Shown one piece after another: positions 1 through 5,866 of a stretch of 13,118 nt of DNA. The stretch lies in assembly GCA_018971905.1 (NCBI GenBank), contig JAGWZS010000023.1, positions 1-13,118 of the forward strand. The letters run 5' to 3'. Within the stretch, counting starts at the first letter, position 1, and each line of letters opens with the position of its first letter. The notes below the pieces were generated by a model, which worked only from the letters and a program-made list of their open reading frames with translations, did no database searches and was not told where the DNA came from. This DNA is from Rhodospirillales bacterium (GTDB taxonomy: Bacteria; Pseudomonadota; Alphaproteobacteria; Acetobacterales; Acetobacteraceae). The translations under genes and the position numbers were made by a program.

Positions 1-53
1 CGGTTGAGCGTGTGCGCGGCATCGAAGATGAATTGCTTGCTGAGCTCGTACAT
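1..53 (-). CDS. queD: QueD, 6-carboxytetrahydropterin synthase (N-terminal fragment, cut by window edge)
   Basis: Reading minus from the ATG at 53-51 gives MYELSKQFIFDAAHTLN, then the window ends. The F-D-A-A-H-T-L stretch matches the N-terminal beta strand of QueD/6-pyruvoyl-tetrahydropterin synthase enzymes, where the histidine after AA is the first zinc ligand. QueD turns 7,8-dihydroneopterin triphosphate into 6-carboxy-5,6,7,8-tetrahydropterin, the substrate from which QueE makes the next queuosine intermediate. The ATG shares one base with the queE stop (TGATG), so translation is probably coupled. Only 17 codons are visible, so the assignment rests on the motif and on the neighbouring queE; together these make it quite secure. 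Confidence 0.85.
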   Translation of the reverse strand, partial: MYELSKQFIFDAAHTLN

Positions 54-685
54 CAGCGAATCCCTAAGAATTTATGCGTCTGCAGGCAGAGCCGCCAGCG
101 CGGGTTGGCCAGGCAGTAGGCCACCGCCGCCTGCGTGTTGGCGGTCTGGTCTGGCCCGTCCATCGGTTGCAGCAGAAAATGCCGGAAGGCAAGATGCTCA
201 AACCTTGCCGGTTCTGCGCCCGCCTGCGGAAAAACCAGTTTCAACTCATCGCCTTTATCTACCACCAGCGCCGCTCCGGCCTTGGGGCTGACGCATAACC
301 AGTCGACCTCTTCTGGCGGCGCGATGGTGCCGTTGGTTTCCACGGCAATCTCGAACCCGGCCTTGTGCAAGGCCGCCACCAGCGCAGCATCCACCTGCAA
401 AAGCGGCTCACCGCCGGTCAGTACCACCAGCCTGTTGCCCGCTACGCCGCCCCAGGCTGCATCCACCGCACGGGCTAAATCCGCCGCCGCGGCAAACCGC
501 CCGCCACCGGTGCCGTCCATGCCCACAAAATCCGTATCGCAGAACTGGCAGATGGCGGTTTCGCGGTCTTCCTCCCGCCCGGACCAGAGGTTGCATCCGG
601 CAAAGCGGCAGAATACCGCCGCGCGGCCGGCATTCCGGCCCTCGCCCTGGAGGGTGTAGAAAATTTCCTTAACGCTGTATGCCAT
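53..685 (-). CDS. queE: QueE, 7-carboxy-7-deazaguanine synthase (radical SAM)
   Basis: This 210-residue protein is the usual length for QueE. The enzyme converts 6-carboxytetrahydropterin to 7-carboxy-7-deazaguanine on the path to preQ0 and the tRNA base queuosine. Visible landmarks are YTLQGEG near residues 10-16, and cysteines 31, 46 and 49 in a CX14CX2C arrangement that would bind the 4Fe-4S cluster. This replaces the CX3CX2C of ordinary radical SAM enzymes, a variant known in proteobacterial QueE. LTGGEP (90-95) is the SAM-contacting GGE motif, followed by VETNGT near 115, VSPKAG, LQPMDG and a C-terminal CLQTHKFLGIR typical of the family. The ATG at 685 has no Shine-Dalgarno sequence; a promoter -10 box lies only 14 bases upstream. 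The gene is followed directly by queD. Confidence 0.96.
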   Translation of the reverse strand: MAYSVKEIFYTLQGEGRNAGRAAVFCRFAGCNLWSGREEDRETAICQFCDTDFVGMDGTGGGRFAAAADLARAVDAAWGGVAGNRLVVLTGGEPLLQVDAALVAALHKAGFEIAVETNGTIAPPEEVDWLCVSPKAGAALVVDKGDELKLVFPQAGAEPARFEHLAFRHFLLQPMDGPDQTANTQAAVAYCLANPRWRLCLQTHKFLGIR

Positions 686-699
686 GGCTGAGGGGGCGG

Positions 700-726
700 A
701 TTATAGGCCGCGCCTTGTTCTGGCAA
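700..726 (-). promoter_or_regulatory. Putative sigma70-type promoter of queE-queD
   Basis: On the minus strand TATAAT (705-700, perfect consensus) lies 15 bases after TTGCCA (726-721, five of six matches to TTGACA). The spacer is shorter than the usual 17. Transcription would start around 694-691, leaving only about 5-8 bases before the queE ATG at 685. The box falls in the only gap between the GSCFA gene and queE, which fits an independent queuosine operon promoter. I see no preQ1 riboswitch; there is no room for one downstream of this start. Confidence 0.5.
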
Positions 727-754
727 TGGCGGCAGCGCCACGGCTGGCCCGCGT

Positions 755-1822
755 TCAGGCTTGGTCCAGCGCCAGCTCGTCGCAATGCGCCTGCATCAAT
801 GCGTCGATTTGCGCCTGTGTGTCCGGTTCGCTTGGCGTGGCGGCGGGCGGGAGGGGAGTCGTGCCGATTCCGGCGAAGGAACTGGCAAAGACACGCATCA
901 CATGCGCCACACCTGCATCCGTGATGCTGCGCTTATCTGGCGCGAAGTAGCTGCCCGCATCGAAGGCGCGGCTCATGATGATTTCATAGGAAGGAAAATA
1001 GGCGACATCCGGCAAGCTTTGCGCCACCATCTCCGCCGCCACGCGCAGCGCGGATTTTGAATAGAACGTTGCCGCCGCCACGTGCGTTTCAGCCCGCGCC
1101 GTGGCCACCAACGGCACGGGTGAAACGGTGAGGACGACCCTGGCTTTGGGATTACGCGCGCGCAGAAAGGCGATGCAAGCGGCAAGATCCGCCGCGACCT
1201 CCTGAGCGGTGAAATTATGAAAGCAATGGCGGGCCGGGTTGAACACGCCGCCCGCCGTGCCGGGGCAGATGGTAAAGGCCGCGCCATCCTTGCGGCTGAG
1301 CCAAGCCTCGGTGAGGCCCAGTGTGAACACCAGCACGTCCAGTTCCTCCACCAAGCGCCGTACGGCGGTGAAATGCCGGGTACGGTCCAGCGTGAATTCC
1401 CGGCGGGAGGTGAAGCCGCCGGGCTGGATTTGCGGCCGGAATGGGTCGATGCACGTGCCATCCTGCTCCCAACAATCCTCTGCGGGGTGGAATTCGCCAT
1501 AGGCGCGGCGCAACAGCTGCAAAAGCTGCCGGGCGGTATAGATATTGCCGTAGCGCGCTGAAAATTGTCCATAACCGAAGGCCAGCGAATCCTCCGGCCT
1601 GAAAAGCGGGTGCGCGGGCTCGGCGATAAAATGAGTGAAGCCTATAACCTCCAGCATGCCGCCAATATGCTGGGCAAAGCAGCTTCCCGCCGTGACCACC
1701 TTGTCCTGTGGGGCGATGCAGAAAGGGGTTGCAATCGCGGGGTCCAGCGCTTCGGCCGGGATGCCGGACATCGCGCGGCGCCAGAATGCATGGTCGGGTT
1801 GGTTTTTGTAAGGGTGAGTCAT
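755..1822 (-). CDS. GSCFA domain protein (SGNH/GDSL-related, function unknown)
   Basis: This 355-residue protein carries the family's naming motif as VTAGSCFAQHIGG (residues 43-55). The serine at 47 sits where SGNH/GDSL esterases have their nucleophile. Other family landmarks follow in order: FGYGQFSARYGNIYTARQLL (82-101), VFTLGLTEAW (165-174), LTVSPVPLVAT (231-241), a YSKSALR segment, YFPSYEII (275-282), and DKRSITDAGVAHVMRVF near 296-312, which probably supplies the late Asp/His pair. There is no obvious signal peptide, so a cytoplasmic site is likely. Members of this family often sit near polysaccharide or acyl-modifying genes, but no substrate is established. The start overlaps the stop of the upstream SGNH-like gene by 4 bases (ATGA), showing translational coupling. 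The family call is secure; the biochemical role is unknown. Confidence 0.9.
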   Translation of the reverse strand: MTHPYKNQPDHAFWRRAMSGIPAEALDPAIATPFCIAPQDKVVTAGSCFAQHIGGMLEVIGFTHFIAEPAHPLFRPEDSLAFGYGQFSARYGNIYTARQLLQLLRRAYGEFHPAEDCWEQDGTCIDPFRPQIQPGGFTSRREFTLDRTRHFTAVRRLVEELDVLVFTLGLTEAWLSRKDGAAFTICPGTAGGVFNPARHCFHNFTAQEVAADLAACIAFLRARNPKARVVLTVSPVPLVATARAETHVAAATFYSKSALRVAAEMVAQSLPDVAYFPSYEIIMSRAFDAGSYFAPDKRSITDAGVAHVMRVFASSFAGIGTTPLPPAATPSEPDTQAQIDALMQAHCDELALDQA

Positions 1823-2520
1823 GCCAACGCCTGCAACTGCGCCAGTACATGCCGGCCATAGATATGGTTGCCGTGGGTGGGGTCTGGGTTCCAGGCCGGC
1901 TGAACCATCATGCCTTGCTCATCCTGCATTTCCGGCGGTGCGGCCAGAAATTCCACGCCCAGCCGGGCGCAGCTCCCCTGGTAGAGCGCCGCGTGCAACC
2001 GCCAGAGTTTGTAGCGCAATAGAGCCGGGGAAACGCCTCGTTCCGCGATCAGATCCTTGAACACGCCCGGATGCGCCTCGATATGCGCGGCGGCGGGGAT
2101 GGGCGGCGGGGATTCGACGTGCACGAACCGCCCTGGCACAGCGGCACGGCAGGCCGCCAGAACCTCCAGATGTGGCGCGATCCGCCGCGCCAGTTCCGCC
2201 CGCAACAGCCCGGCGGGTAGCAACTCGGCGGTTTCATCCACGGGCAGGCCGGGCGCCTCGGGCAAAACGAAATCGAAACGGCGCGGATGGTTGAGCATCC
2301 CGATCATCGAATGGTCATTGCCGCCCAGCAGCGACACATGCAGCGCGGCCTTGCCAAGTTGTTCCAGAATGGCCGGGTGGAGCTGCCTTTCATGCAAAGC
2401 GGGCTGGTATTGCGGCTCGTTCAGCAACAGAAACACGGCATCCGGCCCGCCGCCTTGTTGATGCCAAGCTTGGCGCAACGCGCCGATATGGCTGTGCCCG
2501 ATGCAAAGGAAAGTGGCCAT
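1819..2520 (-). CDS. SGNH-hydrolase-like protein, first gene of a pair with the GSCFA protein
   Basis: This is a 233-residue protein that I cannot name. It begins MATFLCIGHSHIGALR, where a beta strand runs straight into G-H-S-H (residues 8-11), resembling the GDSx nucleophile block of SGNH hydrolases with Ser10. LLGGNDHS (64-71) supplies a G-x-N-D block, and NPDPTHGNHIYG (211-222) supplies a D-x-x-H block with Asp213 and His216. These three blocks, in the right order and spacing, support an SGNH fold with a possible catalytic triad. There is no signal peptide. It is the first gene after the terminator at 2650-2589 and overlaps the GSCFA gene by 4 bases, so the two products probably act in one process, perhaps adding or removing acyl groups on a glycan. 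That role is inference from fold and linkage only. Confidence 0.72.
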   Translation of the reverse strand: MATFLCIGHSHIGALRQAWHQQGGGPDAVFLLLNEPQYQPALHERQLHPAILEQLGKAALHVSLLGGNDHSMIGMLNHPRRFDFVLPEAPGLPVDETAELLPAGLLRAELARRIAPHLEVLAACRAAVPGRFVHVESPPPIPAAAHIEAHPGVFKDLIAERGVSPALLRYKLWRLHAALYQGSCARLGVEFLAAPPEMQDEQGMMVQPAWNPDPTHGNHIYGRHVLAQLQALA

Positions 2521-2588
2521 GCGGCGGTTTTAGCGCATGGGATCGGTGTGGCCAGCCCCGAAACAAAAACGGCGCGATCTTGCCCGGT

Positions 2589-2650
2589 AAAAAAGCGCGA
2601 TTCAAAAGATAAGGCCGCCCGCACAGCGGACGGCCCCATCTTCATCGCGC
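2589..2650 (-). terminator. Long rho-independent terminator reading minus, probably of the former mutS-glnD-puuB unit
   Basis: A large imperfect palindrome spans 2595-2650. The outer arms GCGCGAT (2595-2601) and ATCGCGC (2644-2650) pair perfectly. Next, AAGAT pairs with ATCTT, and then GGCCGCCCG (2613-2621) pairs with CGGACGGCC (2627-2635) with one mismatch, around the loop CACAG. On the minus strand the hairpin is followed at once by six T residues (2594-2589), the standard intrinsic terminator layout. No such T run follows on the plus strand. The gene to its left (2520) starts on the same strand, so this ends a unit coming from the right. The present right neighbour is insertion-sequence debris, and the nearest host gene upstream is puuB at 4589. 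Confidence 0.82.
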
Positions 2651-2773
2651 TCTAGGCTTCGGACCCATAAATTTCTTTAAGCGGCTCGGTTGTTTGTGAT
2701 TCACAGTCTTTCATTGGAGGGATATGTGATGTCGCATCTATTTTGGCTGAATGAAGCTCAATTTAGCCTGTTA
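2651..2773 (+). mobile_element. 5' remnant of an IS5-type element (transposase N-terminus only)
   Basis: An ATG at 2729 with a good GGAGG ribosome site (2716-2720) opens MSHLFWLNEAQFSLL. This matches the start of IS5-family transposases of the IS427/IS1031 type, which commonly begin MSxLFWLxxxQ. The frame is cut after the codon at 2771-2773 by the left end of the IS630 element, and continues only as nonsense into that element. The sequence from about 2651 (GGCTTCGGACCCATAAA, preceded by CTA) to the ATG is probably the original left end of the element, though I cannot see a matching right end in the window. The element is dead. The transposase call is good for such a short piece; the left boundary is a guess. 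Confidence 0.6.
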
Positions 2774-2788
2774 TACCAGTCGCCCTGG
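2774..2788 (+). repeat. Left inverted repeat of the IS630 element
   Basis: TACCAGTCGCCCTGG pairs as an inverted repeat with 3935-3949, matching at TACCA, at GCCCT and at the final G. It is preceded by TA at 2772-2773. Confidence 0.7.
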
Positions 2789-2868
2789 TTTTTGACTCGC
2801 GTGGGATTCTCAAGCGGCCTTTTGTGTGATTCGGTTCTTTCTGTCGATTCGACGGAAGGGCATGTGTC

Positions 2869-3938
2869 ATGGCGAAGGCTGTTGTGATCACGCATTTGGA
2901 GCATTCTGCTGCGGATTTGCGGCGGTTGGCATCGCGTGAGCGTGATGGCGAGGTCGTTCGGCGGCTTTTGGCGATTGCCTTGAGCCTTGAGGGGTTTTCG
3001 CGGACGGATGCGGCGCGGCAGGCTGGGATGGAGAGGCAGACCCTGCGTGATTGGGTGCATCGCTACAATGAAGCTGGCGTTGCAGGACTGCGCTCGAAGG
3101 TGGCTCCTGGCCCGGAGCCGAAGTTGACGGCGGTGCAGATGGCGGAATTGCGGGCACTGGTTGTGGCTGGTCCCGACCCGGAGACGGACAATATCGTTCG
3201 GTGGCGCTGTACGGATTTGCGTGACCAGGTTGCGCGGCGCTTTTCGGTTGAGGTGCATGAGCGCACGATCGGCAAATGGCTACGCCAATTGGGTCTGACA
3301 CGGTTGCAGCCACGGCCTCACCATCCCAAAAAAGATGCTGAGGTGCAGGCGGCTTTTAAAAAAACTTCGTTGACCTGATCGCGGCAGCTTTGCCGGAGAC
3401 GGCGGCCGGCAAGGAGCTGGAAATCTGGTTCCAGGATGAAGCTAGAGTCGGCCAGAAGGGCTCTATCGAGTATGTCTGGGCGCCAATTGGCTCACGGCCG
3501 GCGATGGTGCGCGATAACCGACACGACTCCGTTCACATCTTTGGGGCGATATGCCCCGCACGCGGCATTGCCGCCGGGCTCATCATGCCGGCGGTCAACA
3601 CTGAGGCGATGAACGAACACCTCACAGAAATCAGCGCCCAGGCCGCAACCGGGGCGCATTGCCTGCTATTATGCGATGGCGCCGGATGGCACCAACGCGG
3701 TGAACGCCTCGTCGTGCCAGACAATATCACGCTGATGTCCCTGCCACCCTACGCGCCGGAATTAAACCCTATGGAAAACGTCTGGGATTACCTGCGCGGC
3801 AACAAACTGAGCAGCCGCGTGTGGAATAGCTACCAAACCATGCGAGACGCCTGCAAAGAAGCTTGGAACTTCATCGCAAACGACCCAGAACGCATCAAAT
3901 CAATCGGAACCAGAGACTGGGCACAGGTAACCCTCTAG
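2869..3938 (+). pseudogene. IS630-family transposase, two reading frames joined by a -1 shift (programmed or mutated)
   Basis: Frame one (2869-3378, 169 codons) gives the DNA-binding half: a helix-turn-helix around FSRTDAARQAGMERQTLRDW (residues 44-63) and a second winged-helix region ending WLRQLGLTRLQPRPHHPKKD. Frame two (to 3938) gives the DDE catalytic half: Asp in WFQDEAR, Asp in LLLCDGAGWH, and Glu in PELNPMENVWDYLR. Staying in frame one hits a TGA at 3376. Slipping back one base at the A7 run 3358-3364 yields AFKKNFVDLIAAALPE, the normal family sequence across the join, for a product of about 356 residues. All catalytic residues survive. It is either made by frameshifting, which is known for IS630 elements, or inactivated by loss of one A. 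The ATG at 2869 follows a weak GGAAGG. Confidence 0.85.
3354..3364 (+). other. Frame-change site T4A7 in the IS630 transposase
   Basis: The run is TTTTAAAAAAA. The zero frame reads TTT-AAA-AAA-ACT and stops at 3376; the -1 frame continues AAA-AAA-AAC-TTC into the DDE domain. It is not an ideal X-XXY-YYZ tandem slip heptamer, but a run of seven A is a known substrate for both ribosomal and RNA polymerase slippage. It is also where an assembly could miss one A. Confidence 0.6.
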
Positions 3939-3949
3939 GGCCGTTGGTA
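3935..3949 (-). repeat. Right inverted repeat of the IS630 element
   Basis: Read on the minus strand this is TACCAACGGCCCTAG, matching the left end at 11 of 15 positions. It contains the transposase TAG stop (3936-3938) and is followed, one base on, by TA at 3951-3952. Confidence 0.7.
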
Positions 3950-3950
3950 T

Positions 3951-4039
3951 TAAATGGCGGATTTGGCGGTGGTCATCACTAAACCATGGCTATTTTACTG
4001 ACTGCGCGGCGGGCCATCCGTTTTCTGCCGATTGTTTAA
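3951..4039. other. Unassigned 89-bp segment between IS remnants
   Basis: This piece lies between the right end of the IS630 element and a possible IS terminus at 4040. Neither strand gives a recognisable protein or structure. A short plus frame from 3954 (MADLAVVITKPWLFY, then stop) has no ribosome site and no family resemblance that I can see. It could be a scrap of the ancestral spacer downstream of puuB or of another element. Confidence 0.3.
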
Positions 4040-4153
4040 GGAACCTCTGCGTAGGGTGACTTGATTTCATCTGGTTGTTTGATTTGTTGATTGCACCTGT
4101 CGGTTGGGCTTTGGCTTTTTCTGCGACGTGGATTTTTAGCGGTTTGGGTGCAA
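4040..4153. mobile_element. Possible terminal segment of a decayed insertion sequence
   Basis: From 4040 the plus strand reads GGAACCTCTGCGTAGGGTGA. The GGAACC start, preceded by TTAA, looks like the terminus of an IS5-family element. The sequence on to about 4153 is AT-richer than the host genes, with T-rich runs and no reading frame that I recognise. It may be the far end of the element whose transposase remnant lies at 4379-4554. I see no second copy of this terminus in the window, so both the call and the link are tentative. Confidence 0.35.
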
Positions 4154-4366
4154 TTATCCTGCGCTGTTTGGAATCGGTGCCGCAGGATACATCCGCTTCA
4201 GCGCCCGGTGCTGCCATTCACGAACCTCATCCAGCACCGCATCGGTGGCACGGCTGATCAAGTCTGGGGAAACGCGCAGCCCGTAAATCTCCTCCAGATG
4301 GGCTTGAATATCGCGGCCCGACAGCCCGGCGGCGTAAAGCCCGATGATCTGCTTGACAGGGGGGCG
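4154..4366 (-). pseudogene. IS256/Mutator-family transposase remnant (internal fragment)
   Basis: Translating minus from about 4357 gives [35 protein letters not shown] and [18 protein letters not shown], then KRMYP. This is the conserved block of IS256-type (Mutator) transposases, normally KIIxLYAxGMxxRxIQxHLEEIYGxxVSPxLIS...VxDEVxxWQxRPLxxVYP. Homology ends after the YP at 4184, just before the family's first DDE catalytic Asp would appear, and the frame stops with TAA at 4156-4154. The start and the whole catalytic domain are missing, so it is a non-functional fossil of about 60 codons. It abuts the IS5 remnant on the same strand, separated by only about 15 bases after that remnant's stop. 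Confidence 0.85.
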
Positions 4367-4378
4367 CGTTTTCGCGGG

Positions 4379-4554
4379 CTATCCGTGCAGCAGCTTCCGC
4401 CTGACGACGAACAAATTGACCAGGTGCAGCAGGCGAACAGCCAGTCGGAATTCTTGTTGATCCCTCGGTAACGGACCTTGGTGAAGCCGAATACGCGCTT
4501 CATCAGGCCGAATAGTGTTTCATGCTTTCGGCTAAGCATAGGGCATCCTTCCAC
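4379..4554 (-). pseudogene. IS5-family transposase C-terminal remnant with a frameshift
   Basis: Reading minus from 4554 gives CPMLSRKHETLFGLMKRVFG, then FTKVRYRGINKNSDWLFA. The FGFTKVRYRGxxKN block is diagnostic of the C-terminal region of IS5-group transposases. At about 4431 the frame breaks. In the next frame the expected ending appears as LLHLVNLFVVRRKLLHG, followed by TAG at 4381-4379, so one base is missing near the LFA codons. Upstream of 4554 nothing more of the transposase is visible, and puuB ends only 35 bases away. The fragment is dead. It belongs to a different IS5 subgroup from the N-terminal scrap at 2729, and lies on the opposite strand, so they are not halves of one copy. 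Confidence 0.82.
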
Positions 4555-4588
4555 TCATGCGAAAATAATGCCCCAGTAAAGTCCGGGA

Positions 4589-5866
4589 TCAAACAGCTAG
4601 GCGGTCTCTGGCGCGGTACCACCAGGAACCCACGACCGTGAGCGGTACACGTAACGCCCGTCCGCCAGGGAAGGGGAAATAGGGCAACCCGGCGAAAATA
4701 TCGAACCGCCTTGTATCGCCGGAGACGGCCTCGGCCAGCAGGCGGGCCAGCAGATGCGTGGTGGTGACGCCATGGCCGCTGTCGCCATGGGAGAAATACA
4801 CATTCGGCGCCAGCCGGCCAATTTGCGGAAAGCGGGTGAGGGTGAGGGCGAAAGTGCCGCTCCAGGCGAAATCCACACGCGCATCTTTTAACGTGGGAAA
4901 GGTCTTGTGCATCAAGGGCAGAATTTTGGCGCGCACGCTTGCCGGGTCCTGCCCACCATAAACCGTGCCGCCGCCGTAGAGAATCCGGTTATCGGCCGTG
5001 CGGCGGAAGTAATCGAGGAAGTAGTTGCAATCTTCCACGCACATGTCGCTGGGCAGAAGGGTAGCCGCGTCCTCTCCTAAAGGTTCCGTGGCGAGAACCT
5101 GGGTTGAAACGGGCATGATCCGTCCTTCAAGCTCCGGCAGAACGCCATGCAGATAAGCATTGCCGCAGACCAGCACGGTTTTGGCACTCACCTCGCCTTG
5201 AGCGGTGCAGACCCGCGCCGTATCGCCGGAATGGAGCGCCGTGACGGGAGAGTTTTCGTAGATCACCCCGCCCAGGGATTCAAAGGCCGCGGCCTCGCCC
5301 TGCACAAGGTTGAGCGGATGCAGATGGCCGCCGTAATGGTCGATCAACCCGCCGACATAGCGCTCGGTCTGCACGTGGCGCCGCAGGGCGGGTTTGTCCA
5401 GCAGTTCAAAACCATCCGTGAACCCGAAATCATTCCAGATTTTTACGTGCCGGGCTAGGCGGCGCATCTGGGGGGATGTGAAGGCGGTGAAAATATTGCC
5501 GGGCTTGAGGTCGCATTGGATGCCATATTGGGCCACACGGTCGCGGATAATCTCGCTGCCCTCGCGGGCCAGGGCGCCGATTTCGCGCCCCGCGTGTTCG
5601 CCGTAGCGAGCGGAGATTGTGTCGAGATCCCGCGAGTAGCCGTTGACAATTTGCCCGCCATTGCGCCCGGAAGCACCGAAGCCGATTTTCACCGCCTCCA
5701 GCAGCATCACCTTTACGCCGCGCTGGGCGAGCTCAAGTGCGGCATTCACGCCGGTAAACCCGCCGCCGATGACACAGACATCCGCTCTAACGGCGCCGCT
5801 CAGTGGGGGCCGGGCATCTTGCCGGTGGGCGGTGGCGGCGTAATAGGAAGTGGTATGTTCAGCCAT
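4589..5866 (-). CDS. puuB: FAD-dependent amine oxidase, PuuB-like (gamma-glutamylputrescine oxidoreductase)
   Basis: This 425-residue protein is full length for PuuB. The DAO-type FAD domain starts with VCVIGGGFTGVNAAL (30-43), followed by an acidic residue Glu57 in LLEA for the ribose, and SGRNGGQIVNGYS (66-78), a PuuB-type signature. The second FAD region is FSHGDSGHGVTTTHL (358-372). The C-terminus FPFPGGRALRVPLTVVGSWWYRARDRL closely follows PuuB endings. PuuB oxidises gamma-glutamylputrescine to the aminoaldehyde with release of hydrogen peroxide, in putrescine breakdown. The usual partners puuA, puuC and puuD are absent here, so the true substrate could be another amine or D-amino acid. 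The start overlaps the upstream membrane-protein gene by 8 bases. Immediately downstream the genome breaks into insertion-sequence debris, but the reading frame itself is intact. Confidence 0.85.
   Translation of the reverse strand: MAEHTTSYYAATAHRQDARPPLSGAVRADVCVIGGGFTGVNAALELAQRGVKVMLLEAVKIGFGASGRNGGQIVNGYSRDLDTISARYGEHAGREIGALAREGSEIIRDRVAQYGIQCDLKPGNIFTAFTSPQMRRLARHVKIWNDFGFTDGFELLDKPALRRHVQTERYVGGLIDHYGGHLHPLNLVQGEAAAFESLGGVIYENSPVTALHSGDTARVCTAQGEVSAKTVLVCGNAYLHGVLPELEGRIMPVSTQVLATEPLGEDAATLLPSDMCVEDCNYFLDYFRRTADNRILYGGGTVYGGQDPASVRAKILPLMHKTFPTLKDARVDFAWSGTFALTLTRFPQIGRLAPNVYFSHGDSGHGVTTTHLLARLLAEAVSGDTRRFDIFAGLPYFPFPGGRALRVPLTVVGSWWYRARDRLAV

Larger units (their letters stand above)
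2774..3950 (+). mobile_element. IS630-family insertion sequence, nearly complete
   Basis: The element is about 1.18 kb, a normal size for IS630. Terminal inverted repeats are TACCAGTCGCCCTGG on the left (2774-2788) and, reading inward from the right, TACCAACGGCCCTAG (3949-3935), with 11 of 15 positions matching. TA dinucleotides lie at 2772-2773 and 3951-3952, as expected for a family that duplicates its TA target; the exact ends are uncertain by one base. The transposase stop codon lies inside the right repeat. The left flank is an IS5 transposase gene, but the right flank does not continue that gene, so material next to the insertion has since been lost or rearranged. Confidence 0.85.

Noticed and set aside
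686..754. preQ1 riboswitch ahead of the queuosine genes
   Set aside because: The gap is 69 bp and the likely transcription start leaves fewer than ten bases; I see no matching stem and A-rich tail.
2595..2650. Palindrome as an operator, attachment site or IS end
   Set aside because: The hairpin with interrupted long arms followed by six T residues on one strand fits an intrinsic terminator better, and no copy of it appears elsewhere in the window.
2690..2887. 65-codon plus frame across the IS630 left end as a small gene
   Set aside because: It is the IS5 transposase start at 2729 running by chance into the IS630 terminus; the second half has no family resemblance.
3354..3364. Classical tandem-slippage heptamer in the IS630 gene
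   Set aside because: In the zero frame the codons do not fit X-XXY-YYZ cleanly (the base before AAA-AAA is T), so only simple A-run slippage is supported.
3990..4217. 75-codon minus frame as a hypothetical protein
   Set aside because: It overlaps the IS256 remnant in a different frame and runs into decayed insertion-sequence DNA; there is no ribosome site.
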